Source: an uncultured Alteromonadaceae bacterium (GTDB lineage Bacteria > Pseudomonadota > Gammaproteobacteria > Enterobacterales > Alteromonadaceae). From it: a stretch of DNA of 64,000 nt. The DNA is taken from positions 372,001 to 436,000 of the forward strand of contig CANLWS010000004.1 in assembly GCA_947494925.1 (NCBI GenBank). Reading direction: 5' to 3'. Shown piece by piece: positions 9,127-18,534 of the stretch; the stretch's first letter is position 1, and every line of letters begins with the position of its first letter. The notes below the pieces were generated by a model. That model was not told the DNA's origin. It worked only from the letters and a program-made list of their open reading frames with translations, and ran no database searches. Both the position numbers and the translations under genes were made by a program.

Positions 9127-10959
9127 ATGGTGCAGAGCAAGCAGTCGCAGATCAAGCTCCTCATAGCAAAAGGTAAAGAGCAGGGCTATTTAACTTTTGC
9201 AGAAGTGAATGATCACCTCCCTCAGGATATTATCGATTCTGATCAAATCGAAGACATTATTCGCATGATCAACGACATGGGGATCCAGGTATCAGAATCT
9301 GCTCCTGATGCAGATGAGTTACTGATGCAGGATAATACGGCAGATGAAGAAGTTGCCGAAGCTGCTGCCCAAGCATTAGCTACAGTAGAAAGCGAAATTG
9401 GCCGCACAACTGATCCGGTGCGTATGTATATGCGCGAAATGGGAACAGTAGAATTATTGACCCGTGAAGGCGAAATCGAAATTGCCAAACGCATAGAAGA
9501 TGGTATCAATCAGGTTCAATGTTCTGTTGCAGAATACCCTGAAGCAATTACCTATCTACTTGATCAATGGGACCTTTTCGAAGCTGAAGAAATTCGTCTG
9601 AGTGATATCATCATAGGGTTTGTTGATCCAAACGAACAAGATACCTTACCCCCTACTGCCACGCATATTGGTTCTGAATTGTCTGAAGAAGATCTTGAAG
9701 ATGAAGATGATGATGGCGATGATGAAGACGAAGAAGAAGAAGATACTGGTCCCGATCCTGAATTAGCACGGGAGAAATTCGGCGAATTACGTGTTCAGTA
9801 TGCAAAAGCACGGGATATGATTGAGGCCAAAGGCCGCTCACATCCGGAAGCACGCAAAGAAATAAATAACCTGAGTGAAGTTTTCAAGGAATTCCGTTTA
9901 ATTCCGAAACAGTTTGATCGCATGGTTAAAAACATGCGTGGCATGATGGACAGAGTCCGGGTGCAGGAACGCATAGTCATGAAACACTGTGTCATTAATG
10001 CCAAAATGCCAAAGAAAGATTTCATCAAAGCGTTTGCCGGCAATGAAACAACGACAGATTGGCTGAATGCAGTTTTAGCGAGTTCAGAGCCTTATGTTCC
10101 TGCTCTGAAATTGTATCAGGAAGAACTCGAGCGCAGCATCAACAAGATGAGCCAGGTTGAAGAAGAAACCGGGCTTATTATTGCAGATATCAAAGACATC
10201 AATCGCCGTATGTCTATTGGTGAAGCTAAAGCACGCCGAGCGAAGAAAGAAATGGTTGAAGCCAACTTACGTCTGGTTATCTCCATCGCTAAAAAATACA
10301 CCAACCGTGGTCTTCAGTTCCTCGACCTGATTCAGGAAGGGAATATTGGTCTGATGAAAGCGGTAGATAAGTTTGAATACCGTCGTGGTTATAAGTTCTC
10401 CACTTATGCAACCTGGTGGATTCGTCAGGCTATTACGCGTTCAATTGCCGATCAGGCACGTACTATTCGTATTCCAGTGCATATGATCGAGACGATCAAC
10501 AAGTTGAATCGTATTTCCCGTCAGATGCTACAGGAAATGGGTCGCGAACCAACGCCTGAAGAATTGTCAGAACGTATGCTGATGCCTGAAGACAAAATTC
10601 GCAAGGTGCTGAAGATTGCCAAAGAGCCAATTTCCATGGAAACACCAATAGGTGATGATGAAGATTCGCACTTGGGTGATTTTATTGAAGACAGCACTAT
10701 CGTTCAGCCGCTGGATTCTGCCACAGGCGGCAGCTTGAAAGACGCCACACAGGAAGTCTTAGCTGGATTGACCGCGAGAGAAGCGAAAGTACTGAGAATG
10801 CGTTTTGGTATCGATATGAACACCGACCATACTTTGGAAGAAGTAGGTAAACAGTTCGACGTTACCCGTGAGCGGATTCGTCAGATTGAAGCCAAAGCAC
10901 TACGCAAGCTTCGTCATCCAAGTCGCTCAGAACAACTGAAGAGCTTCCTGGACGAGTAA
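9127..10959 (+). CDS. rpoD: RNA polymerase primary sigma factor (sigma-70)
   Basis: This 610-residue sigma factor shows region 1.1 at the N-terminus, region 1.2 ([17 protein letters not shown]), a long non-conserved region that includes an almost purely Asp/Glu run at roughly residues 188-210, regions 2.1-2.4 ([31 protein letters not shown]), region 3, and region 4.2 ([19 protein letters not shown]). It directs RNA polymerase to housekeeping promoters. The start ATG at 9127 follows a poor ribosome binding site. A strong terminator follows, ending the rpsU-yqeY-dnaG-rpoD cluster. Confidence 0.98.
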   Translation: MVQSKQSQIKLLIAKGKEQGYLTFAEVNDHLPQDIIDSDQIEDIIRMINDMGIQVSESAPDADELLMQDNTADEEVAEAAAQALATVESEIGRTTDPVRMYMREMGTVELLTREGEIEIAKRIEDGINQVQCSVAEYPEAITYLLDQWDLFEAEEIRLSDIIIGFVDPNEQDTLPPTATHIGSELSEEDLEDEDDDGDDEDEEEEDTGPDPELAREKFGELRVQYAKARDMIEAKGRSHPEARKEINNLSEVFKEFRLIPKQFDRMVKNMRGMMDRVRVQERIVMKHCVINAKMPKKDFIKAFAGNETTTDWLNAVLASSEPYVPALKLYQEELERSINKMSQVEEETGLIIADIKDINRRMSIGEAKARRAKKEMVEANLRLVISIAKKYTNRGLQFLDLIQEGNIGLMKAVDKFEYRRGYKFSTYATWWIRQAITRSIADQARTIRIPVHMIETINKLNRISRQMLQEMGREPTPEELSERMLMPEDKIRKVLKIAKEPISMETPIGDDEDSHLGDFIEDSTIVQPLDSATGGSLKDATQEVLAGLTAREAKVLRMRFGIDMNTDHTLEEVGKQFDVTRERIRQIEAKALRKLRHPSRSEQLKSFLDE

Positions 10960-10980
10960 ACCGCTCAATATTTGTTTATC

Positions 10981-11010
10981 AAAAGCCCTGGATAAAATCC
11001 GGGGCTTTTT
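10981..11010 (+). terminator. rpoD terminator
   Basis: A 13-bp stem with one G-T pair (10981-10993 with 10997-11009) is followed by a T-run, immediately downstream of rpoD. Confidence 0.9.
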
Positions 11011-11397
11011 AGTATTAGGGGTTGGCTTCCCTGACTTAGTTTGATCGGCATCCCTGCTGTTCGATCCTATTTAAGAAAGAGCCAAAATAGGGGGACAAAA
11101 TTGTCTGGAGCAATTTGAACAGCTTTAGCTGGCTTCTGGGAAAAACAGGGATGTATTTCATAAAACCTCTCTTGCTCCAGAGAATTTTCTAATCTGCAAT
11201 AATTCACGCCTTTTATGTCAAACCGGTGTGAAGAAACATCTCTGTAAAGCAGCACGCCTTGTCCGAACTTCCCTGTTAGGTTATTCAAATGGTCAACGTT
11301 CTAGAAATTAAATAAATTAGTCTTAGCAAATCAAATTTTACTCTTTCGCTGTGATATTTTACTCTGTTCCCATCCAAACCTTCTTACATAAATCCAC
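11011..11397. other. Intergenic gap with a doubtful small open frame
   Basis: This 387-nt gap between the rpoD terminator and the symporter has no assignable gene. A minus-strand open frame (11067-11288, 73 residues from a TTG with no ribosome binding site) has protein-like composition (ends FVPLFWLFLK), so it may be a decayed gene fragment. The stretch AGGGGGACAAAATTGT near 11089-11104 resembles transposase-flanking sequence I have seen elsewhere; this is a weak resemblance. Confidence 0.3.
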
Positions 11398-12969
11398 GTG
11401 AATTTTCTCGATTACGGCATTATTGCGTTTTATCTTGTTGGCCTGTTGCTGTTGGGTGCATTATTTCGCGAACAAAAATCCAAGCAGGACTACTTTCTAG
11501 GTGGACGCTCGCTTGGCTGGAAGCCACTAACGCTTTCGATCATGGCCACGCAATTGTCGGCCATCAGTTTTATCTCCGCCCCGGCGTTCGTGGGTTTACG
11601 GGAGGGCGGTGGGCTGATTTGGTTGTCCTATGAATTGGCACTTCCCCTGGCAATGCTGTTTTTATTGGTTTTCATCTTGCCTACTCTGCATCGCTCAGGA
11701 GTGATTAGCGTATACGATTACCTTGAAAAACGCTTCAATCAGCACACCCGATTACTCATCAGTCTGGTATTCCAGATCAGTCGCTCCTTCGCCACCGGGA
11801 TTATGATTTATGCCATTTCGATCATTTTGCAAAGCTCCATGGGCCTGGCTCTGTGGCAAAGTGTGGTGTTAATCGGAGTAGTCACCATGATTTATTCTAC
11901 TCTGGGCGGAATGAAAGCGGTGGTATATGGTGACGCCATCCAAATGCTGTTAATCGTAACTGGTTCACTGGTATGTCTTTATTTTGCCTTACATGAGCTT
12001 GGGGGATGGATGTCCTTTACCGCCATGGTTGACGTGGAGAGGCTCCAAGCCGTGCAGCCCAGTTCGCTGGGATTCGAGGGCGATGGTTTTGGCTTATGGC
12101 CAATGTTATTTGGTGGCGCTATCCTTTATGCCTCCTATTACGGTTGTGATCAGTCTGAGGCACAACGCTCATTAAGCGCCCAAAGTACTTCCGATTTACG
12201 CAAGATGCTACTCGCTGCTGGTGTTCTGCGATTTCCTGTCACATTGATTTATTGTTTCACCGGATTAGCCATCGGCACGCTGGCAATGCACTCCGATGAG
12301 TTTTATGCCAAGATCCCGCCGGACAGTCCTGACTGGATGATGCCGATATTCATTATAAATTATCTGCCAAACGGCATCATTGGCATTTTAATAGTGGCTA
12401 TTATGGCCGCCGCCATGTCCTCACTTAGTTCTGCTATTAATAGCCTGTCCGCCGTGTCGACTCAGGACTACTTCCGTTTACGCAAGCAAGACCCTGACGA
12501 AAAACAGTACCTGCAAACTGCTCGAATTACAGGCTTCTTTTGGGGTATCGTCACCTTGATTTTGTCTTTTTATGCGGGACAAATCGCCGACACCGTTATT
12601 GAAGCAATCAACAAAATCGGTTCACTGTTTTACGGTCCCGTACTCGCCACATTTTCGCTGGCAATTCTGTCTAAACGCGTCACTGCCAAGGCCATGAATC
12701 TAGGCTTACTGGCGGGTGTATTGTCAAATTTATACCTGGCAATTATGCAGACGCAAATATTCTGGTTTTGGTGGAATCTTACAGGCTTTTTAGTTACTTG
12801 CGTTATCGCCTACCTGCTCTCGGGCAGAGCCGCAGATTCTGGCGACGCCGCGGATAAAGAATCCACAGCTGTTCAATCTGAAAACGGGGTTACTTCACTC
12901 ATTCTGGTTGGCTGGTTCTTGGTCATACTGACTTTTTGCTTTATGATCCCCACTCTGTTTGGCATTTGA
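11398..12969 (+). CDS. Sodium:solute symporter (SSS/SLC5 family)
   Basis: This 523-residue inner-membrane transporter has about 13 hydrophobic segments and SSS family features: an N-terminal DYFLGGRSLGWKPL segment, ATQLSAISFISAPAF in TM2, and IMAAAMSSLSSAINSLSAVSTQDY in the region that coordinates sodium in family structures. The start is GTG at 11398, giving MNFLDYGIIAFYLVG. The substrate cannot be deduced; sugars, amino acids and organic acids are all used by the family. The last 75 nt overlap the convergent HAD gene, so the hydrophobic C-terminal helix is encoded opposite the HAD C-terminus. Confidence 0.92.
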   Translation: MNFLDYGIIAFYLVGLLLLGALFREQKSKQDYFLGGRSLGWKPLTLSIMATQLSAISFISAPAFVGLREGGGLIWLSYELALPLAMLFLLVFILPTLHRSGVISVYDYLEKRFNQHTRLLISLVFQISRSFATGIMIYAISIILQSSMGLALWQSVVLIGVVTMIYSTLGGMKAVVYGDAIQMLLIVTGSLVCLYFALHELGGWMSFTAMVDVERLQAVQPSSLGFEGDGFGLWPMLFGGAILYASYYGCDQSEAQRSLSAQSTSDLRKMLLAAGVLRFPVTLIYCFTGLAIGTLAMHSDEFYAKIPPDSPDWMMPIFIINYLPNGIIGILIVAIMAAAMSSLSSAINSLSAVSTQDYFRLRKQDPDEKQYLQTARITGFFWGIVTLILSFYAGQIADTVIEAINKIGSLFYGPVLATFSLAILSKRVTAKAMNLGLLAGVLSNLYLAIMQTQIFWFWWNLTGFLVTCVIAYLLSGRAADSGDAADKESTAVQSENGVTSLILVGWFLVILTFCFMIPTLFGI

Positions 12970-13632
12970 CTGGTGTGCCTGAGTTTCCCAGGACACCACT
13001 TGATGCTCGTTGCCGAACACCTGTTCAAACTTTCTGGCGCATTCCGCTTTCGGGTTTACAACGGTTTTATGGGTACAGAGCCGCAACATGGGAATATCTG
13101 CGGCGCTGTCAGAATACCCATGAATTTCCTGATAATTGGTCAAATTGATATTGTCTTGCAAGGTAATCACTTTGTTAGGTCCATAACAGAACCAATCTTT
13201 CCTCGACCCGTAGATGGTGACATCTTGAATATTGAGTCTCTCGCAAAGTTCTTCCAATAACCATTGCAAGGAGCCACTTATCACAACCACATCATGACCA
13301 CTTTTTTGATGTTCCCAAATTTTATCCATTGCGCTGACATAAGCACCAACGCGCTTATGCTTAAACAAGTGATGGTAAAAATCGTGCTTAAGGTTTTCCA
13401 TCCGTTTATGGCTTTTACCGCCCACAGCAAATTGGTAGTACAGCCAATTGCGACGCCACTCAGTTCTTGGTGAAACAGACAACATTTTAAAAAGCGGCGT
13501 CGCCATTTTCAGCATTCGTTGCCGATTGGCGCTTTGTTGAAACGCAAATCGGATAAACTCGCCGCTGCTGTCGGCACTCAGTATTGTGTGATCAAAATCA
13601 AACAGCGCTAAGGTGCTAGTTGCGTCTCTCAT
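12895..13632 (-). CDS. HAD-IB family phosphatase (SerB-like)
   Basis: This 245-residue HAD hydrolase has motif I FDFDHT (nucleophile Asp12 and Asp14), motif II VVISGS near residue 117 and motif IV SDSAADIPML near residue 173. The cap and length fit HAD-IB enzymes such as phosphoserine phosphatase relatives; the substrate is unknown. It starts 5 nt after the RND pump gene, so it is probably the third cistron of the efflux operon. Its final ~30 residues are polar and low in complexity (AHQSNAKQSGDHKAKSQ) and fall within the overlap with the convergent symporter, so the stop may have drifted. Confidence 0.88.
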   Translation of the reverse strand: MRDATSTLALFDFDHTILSADSSGEFIRFAFQQSANRQRMLKMATPLFKMLSVSPRTEWRRNWLYYQFAVGGKSHKRMENLKHDFYHHLFKHKRVGAYVSAMDKIWEHQKSGHDVVVISGSLQWLLEELCERLNIQDVTIYGSRKDWFCYGPNKVITLQDNINLTNYQEIHGYSDSAADIPMLRLCTHKTVVNPKAECARKFEQVFGNEHQVVSWETQAHQSNAKQSGDHKAKSQYDQEPANQNE

Positions 13633-13637
13633 GCCAC

Positions 13638-16600
13638 TTAGTTTGATTCCTGTACTTGCCCTTTCTGATAGGGCAACTCCTGTTCTAACGTCTGGACTTT
13701 ATTTGACAACTGCAAAGGTGAACCGGTGTTTCTTGCCAACCAATAATACGCGATAGGGACGACATACAAGGTCATAAAGGCGGATACCAGTACTCCTGCA
13801 AAGATAACCACTCCTATTACCATCCTGCTTTCCGCCCCCGGCCCCGATGCCAATACTAGTGGTAACGCGCTGAATACAGTGGTGAATCCAGTCATGACTA
13901 TTGGCCTGAGACGCAACATGGCCGCTTTTCGCAGTGCATCTTCAAATTCGTTGCCGGCATCTCGCAATTGGTTTGTAAATTCCACTATCAGGATGCCGTT
14001 TTTAGCGGCCAACCCAATCAACATGACTAACCCTATCTGACTATAAATATTCAGCGATAATCCTGTCACGTATAAACCGATAAAGGCTCCCACCAGAGCG
14101 AGAGGAACAGTCAACATGATCACAAAAGGATGCACCCAGCTTTCGAATTGCGCAGCCAAAACCAGATAAGTTATCGCCAGCGCGAGTACAAAAATGAACA
14201 GGATTGAACTCCCTGACTCCTGATACAACTGTGACTCACCTTTGTAATCAATGGATACACCATCAGGCAGTTCGGTGTCTACTATGTTCTGCAGATAGTC
14301 CAGGGCTTCTCCCAGCGTGTAACCATCAGCCAGATTTGCCTGAATGGTAATGCTACGCATGCGATTGTATCGGTTAAGCCTGGAGGATGTGGCACGTTCT
14401 TCGAAACTGAGGAAATTATCCATGGGGATCAGCTGGTTGGTTCGCTGAGAGCGCACATACAAATTATCTATACTCTGCGGACTGCGATAATCCTCTTCCC
14501 TGCCTTCCAGAATCACGTCATATTCCTGACCACGGTCAAGGTAAGTTGATACCCGCCTTTGCCCCAGCATGGTTTCCAGTGTGCGGCCAATTTCCGTGAT
14601 TGATACCCCTAAATCAGCGGCACGATCCCGATCAATATTCACTGCGATTTGTGGCAAGGTTTCTTTGTAATCAGAGTCTAATCTGACCAGACCTGGGTTT
14701 TCCCGCGCTTTTTTCAAAACTACATCGCGCCACTTTATTAAGTCTTCGTAAGTATTGCCTTGCAAAACAAACTGCACCGGCCGACCCAACCCTCGCCCAC
14801 CGAGACTACTACGCATAATTGCAAATGCTCTGACATCCGGAATTACAGATAATTTGCCACTTATTTCTTCCATTAAATCAAAGGTGCTTCGTTGGCGCTC
14901 TTTCCAGGGCACCGCTCCAACAATAGCTATCCCGGCGCTTCCACCAAATCCAGGCGTGCGCACCAGAACGCGATAAACTTCGCCCTGATCGATATAGGGC
15001 AATAAAATTGCTTCAATTTTCTTCAGATTGGCAGCATTGCTCTCGAAGCTAGCGCCTTCTGCTCCGCGCATGCTGATAAAAAAGTTTCCGCGATCTTCTT
15101 TGGGGACAAACTCGCTGGGAATTTTTTCTGCCAATTGCACCACGGCCGCGATGCTAGCCACGATCAATATGCTCATCAACCAAGGCTGGTGCAGAGTTTT
15201 ACCCAAACTTTTGTAATAGCCTGTTTCAATGGCTTTAAAACTGGTATCAACCCAACGACCGAATCCGGATGAGCGTTCGCGTTTTTTCAATAACTTGGAC
15301 GACAGCATGGGGGCAAGAGTCAGGGCAGTTACACTGGAAAAAGCCACAGCTGCCGATATTGCGATGGCAAATTCAGTGAACAATCGACCAATATTTCCCT
15401 GTAAAAATATCAGGGGCAAAAACACAGCAATAAGTACCAACGTAGTCGCTATGACCGCAAACCCAACTTCTCTTGCACCTCGATAGGCGGCTAATAAGGC
15501 AGGCTCTCCCATTTCAATTCGGCGATAAATATTTTCGAGAACCACTATGGCATCATCAACCACCAATCCTATCGCCAGTACCAATGCCAGTAACGTCAAC
15601 AAATTGATGGAATACCCTAGTGCGTATAACACAATAAACGAAGCTACCAGAGAAATTGGTACTGTTATCGCTGGGATCAGTGTGGCCCTTACATTACCCA
15701 GGAAAAGGTAAATCACGATGATCACCATCGCCATTGCTATGGCCAGTGTGTTGTAGACCTCGTTTATTGACTCTTCAATAAATATCGAGGAATCATAACT
15801 CTCAACGATAAAAATGTTTTCAGGTAATGTTTCTTCTATTTGCTTGATGGCGGCTTTAGCTGCTCTGGCCACCTCCAGAGTATTGGCCTTGGACTGCTTA
15901 ACTATCCCAAGGCCAATCATATTGACACCGTTACCGCGAAATTCCGTTTCATCATCCTCTGCTGCTAACTCGACAGTCGCGACCTCGCCCAGCTTAACCA
16001 GAAAGCCACCCACACCGGCTTTAATCGTTAAGTTGGCAAAGTCGTCAGGGGTTAAATATGTGCGTGCCACTCTGACCTCAAAATCACGGTCATTGGACTC
16101 AAGGTTCCCGGCAGGTAGTTCCACATTTTCTGATCGTATGACGCGCTCAATGTCACTGACTGTGATCTCCCGTGCCGCCATGGCATTTCGATCGAGCCAG
16201 ACTTTCATTGCGTAATTTCGACCGCCACCTATCCTCACCCTGGCAACGCCTTCTGCAACAGACAATCTATCAACCACAAACCGATCGGCATAATCAGTGA
16301 GTTCCATCACCGACAAGTTGTCGCTGCGCAGGTTATACCAGACAATGACATTTTCATCAGAGTCCGACTTCGCCACTTCTGGTGGTTCAGCCTGGTCGGG
16401 TAAATTATTCAGTGCCCGGCTTACTCTTTCCCGAACATCATTGGAAGCAGCGTCAATATCTCTCGACAAATTAAACTCAATGCTGATGGATGAACGCCCA
16501 TTGCGACTGGTTGACGTAATATTTTTTATACCGGCAATACCACTGATTCTATCTTCCAGTAGTTCCGTGATACGAGTCTCAACAATGTTGGCAGATGCAC

Positions 16601-16757
16601 CTGGATAGCGGGTGTCTATTGAGACTATTGGAGGATCGATATCAGGATACTCGCGCAGTGACAAAAATGTAATTGCAACAATACCGAATACTATCAACAG
16701 CAAATTGACCACGGAGGCAAAGACAGGTCTTTTAACAGAAAGATCAGATAACAACAT
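13638..16757 (-). CDS. RND multidrug efflux pump, inner-membrane subunit (HAE1 family)
   Basis: This 1039-residue AcrB/MexB-type protein exports hydrophobic compounds using the proton gradient. It has the N-terminal RPVFASVVNLLL helix, two large periplasmic loops and the TM4 motif GLVVDDAIVVLEN near residue 400, whose two aspartates form the proton relay. Start ATG at 16757 is preceded by a good GGAGGT. It is 17 nt downstream of its adaptor gene. No outer-membrane channel gene is adjacent, so a TolC-type channel must come from elsewhere. Confidence 0.96.
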   Translation of the reverse strand: MLLSDLSVKRPVFASVVNLLLIVFGIVAITFLSLREYPDIDPPIVSIDTRYPGASANIVETRITELLEDRISGIAGIKNITSTSRNGRSSISIEFNLSRDIDAASNDVRERVSRALNNLPDQAEPPEVAKSDSDENVIVWYNLRSDNLSVMELTDYADRFVVDRLSVAEGVARVRIGGGRNYAMKVWLDRNAMAAREITVSDIERVIRSENVELPAGNLESNDRDFEVRVARTYLTPDDFANLTIKAGVGGFLVKLGEVATVELAAEDDETEFRGNGVNMIGLGIVKQSKANTLEVARAAKAAIKQIEETLPENIFIVESYDSSIFIEESINEVYNTLAIAMAMVIIVIYLFLGNVRATLIPAITVPISLVASFIVLYALGYSINLLTLLALVLAIGLVVDDAIVVLENIYRRIEMGEPALLAAYRGAREVGFAVIATTLVLIAVFLPLIFLQGNIGRLFTEFAIAISAAVAFSSVTALTLAPMLSSKLLKKRERSSGFGRWVDTSFKAIETGYYKSLGKTLHQPWLMSILIVASIAAVVQLAEKIPSEFVPKEDRGNFFISMRGAEGASFESNAANLKKIEAILLPYIDQGEVYRVLVRTPGFGGSAGIAIVGAVPWKERQRSTFDLMEEISGKLSVIPDVRAFAIMRSSLGGRGLGRPVQFVLQGNTYEDLIKWRDVVLKKARENPGLVRLDSDYKETLPQIAVNIDRDRAADLGVSITEIGRTLETMLGQRRVSTYLDRGQEYDVILEGREEDYRSPQSIDNLYVRSQRTNQLIPMDNFLSFEERATSSRLNRYNRMRSITIQANLADGYTLGEALDYLQNIVDTELPDGVSIDYKGESQLYQESGSSILFIFVLALAITYLVLAAQFESWVHPFVIMLTVPLALVGAFIGLYVTGLSLNIYSQIGLVMLIGLAAKNGILIVEFTNQLRDAGNEFEDALRKAAMLRLRPIVMTGFTTVFSALPLVLASGPGAESRMVIGVVIFAGVLVSAFMTLYVVPIAYYWLARNTGSPLQLSNKVQTLEQELPYQKGQVQESN

Positions 16758-16774
16758 GGGTAGAACCTCCTAAT

Positions 16775-17830
16775 TTAGTTCTCGGTCTGTAGCACAGATA
16801 CCGGACTGCCATTTCGCAGTCTCAGCGTCCCTTCGATAACGACTTGCTCACCTTCTGCCAGCCCACTGATTATTTGCGCCAAACCAGGTTTGCGTCTTCC
16901 TACTTCCACTTGTTTCATCTTGGCTTTGGAATCCTCGATAACATATACAAACTGTTTGTCTTCGATTGGAACCAAGGATTTTTCAGGCACTGTTAGTGTG
17001 TTTAATAGCTGCTTTTGCAGATTAATTTGCAACAACATGCCCGGTCTTAATTTTAAATCAGGGTTATCAATTATGGCTCTCACCTGCACGGCCCGAGTCA
17101 AAGGATCAACCCGGGAATCAATACTACTAATAGCACCTGTAAACTCTTCTCCAGGGTAAGCGACAGACTTCGAAAAAATACGCTGGCCTAGTGCAACAGT
17201 AGGAAGATGATTCTCAGCAATACTGAAATCCACTTTGACCTGAAGCAGGTCATCCAATGTTGTGATCACGTCCCCGGGACCTATCAGTGCACCAAGGCTA
17301 ACTTGCCTTATCCCCAACTTCCCCTTAAAAGGTGCTCGGATTTCCAATTCAGCAAGTTGTGCGTTCGCCACCTCAAGCTGTGCTTTTAATGCTTTAACCC
17401 GTGCCTGCTGTTCATCCAGTAATTGCTCGGACGCCACGCTCTCACGAGCCAGGTTTTTTATACGTACGAGCTGCCGTTTCGCTTCCTGGATGTTAACGTC
17501 CAATTCATTGACTCTGGCCAATTCTTCCCTATTGTCCAAGGTCAGTAACAGTTGGCCTTTATCCACCAGCTGGCCATCTTCAAAATGCAAACTACTCACT
17601 ACGTCACTTTTCTGAGGCGTAATCAGTACTGCTTCATTGGCCCGCGCAGTGCCCAGAGCTTCCACCACCACGGGAAACTCAGTGAAGGTGACTTCATGCA
17701 CTACCACAGGGGTAGCCGGACGACTTTGTTTTTGCTCCAATTCCTGAGTTGGAAAATTCAGGAAGACTAAAAGTCCAATTACCGCTATTACCGCTATAAC
17801 AATTGGAGAAACACGAAGCTTTCCTGCCAT
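16775..17830 (-). CDS. RND efflux periplasmic adaptor (membrane fusion protein)
   Basis: This is a roughly 351-residue adaptor with an N-terminal membrane anchor (VSPIVIAVIAVIGLLVFLNF), a split lipoyl/biotinyl-like domain (GQLVDKGQLLLTLDN; IRAPFKGKLGIRQV), a coiled-coil hairpin between them, and beta-barrel and membrane-proximal domains. It bridges the inner-membrane pump encoded downstream with an outer-membrane channel. The frame can be opened at a GTG (17839), but ATG 17830 has AGGTG at good spacing and is preferred. First gene of the adaptor-pump-HAD operon. Confidence 0.93.
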   Translation of the reverse strand: MAGKLRVSPIVIAVIAVIGLLVFLNFPTQELEQKQSRPATPVVVHEVTFTEFPVVVEALGTARANEAVLITPQKSDVVSSLHFEDGQLVDKGQLLLTLDNREELARVNELDVNIQEAKRQLVRIKNLARESVASEQLLDEQQARVKALKAQLEVANAQLAELEIRAPFKGKLGIRQVSLGALIGPGDVITTLDDLLQVKVDFSIAENHLPTVALGQRIFSKSVAYPGEEFTGAISSIDSRVDPLTRAVQVRAIIDNPDLKLRPGMLLQINLQKQLLNTLTVPEKSLVPIEDKQFVYVIEDSKAKMKQVEVGRRKPGLAQIISGLAEGEQVVIEGTLRLRNGSPVSVLQTEN

Positions 17831-17985
17831 CAAAAACACCTTTTACCTATATGATTTAATCTGTTGCGAACATGATTAGCGATTAGTGCGCATTGCGTTA
17901 TCTTGCTTAACCTAGTGCATTATGAACTGGTTTAGACTTAGAATGGACCCAGATACGACAATCAGGCCATATAGTACGCTAAACA

Positions 17986-18522
17986 GTGCAAACAAGATTA
18001 CTTCTTTACTCAATAATTTTTCCAGCCGCAATGACCGGATGCACATCAGAAAACTTACCTGCTCCCATGTGCAGAGTAGACACTGCTGTGACTCAAGATA
18101 TTTCAGCAAATGCAGGCTGTATTATCCGCGTGCGTAACAGTTTAGTTACAATTACGCATAAACGCTCTGATAAGCTGGATATTCCAGGTGGAACATCTGA
18201 TGGAAAGGAAAGTGCAGCCTGCACTGCACACCGTGAAACCTGGGAAGAAACGGGCTTCAACGTGGAAGTGAAACAACTATTGGGCAAAAATGAAAATGGG
18301 TTCCACTACTACGCCTGCCAGTTGTCCGGGGACTTTACCGGAGAGATTACTGAATTTCCCCTCCCCGATTCAGCCCGTGGCGAGGTGACACATATACGAT
18401 TGCTTGACCCATTTGATATCACGGAACAACAGTGGCGCTTCAGAAATCGTTTACCTGCTCTGCGCGAGATGTTTAATAAAACCGGTAAAAAACCATCAAC
18501 GGAGCTTGAACAAGTGCAGTGA
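17986..18522 (+). CDS. Nudix hydrolase with a lipoprotein-type N-terminus
   Basis: This 178-residue protein has a complete Nudix box: Gly69, Glu75, Arg83, Glu84, Glu87, Glu88 and Gly90 at canonical spacing (G-x5-E-x7-RExxEExG). Nudix enzymes hydrolyse nucleoside diphosphates linked to other groups. Unusually, the N-terminus is a short hydrophobic segment ending AAMTGC (Cys19), which reads as a lipobox, and the mature part has several further cysteines (contexts PMC, AGC, AAC, YAC) that could pair in an oxidising compartment. The start is GTG at 17986. If the start were the in-frame ATG at Met16 the protein would be cytoplasmic. Convergent with the receiver-domain gene, 12 nt apart. Confidence 0.82.
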   Translation: MQTRLLLYSIIFPAAMTGCTSENLPAPMCRVDTAVTQDISANAGCIIRVRNSLVTITHKRSDKLDIPGGTSDGKESAACTAHRETWEETGFNVEVKQLLGKNENGFHYYACQLSGDFTGEITEFPLPDSARGEVTHIRLLDPFDITEQQWRFRNRLPALREMFNKTGKKPSTELEQVQ

Positions 18523-18534
18523 AATTACTGTTCC

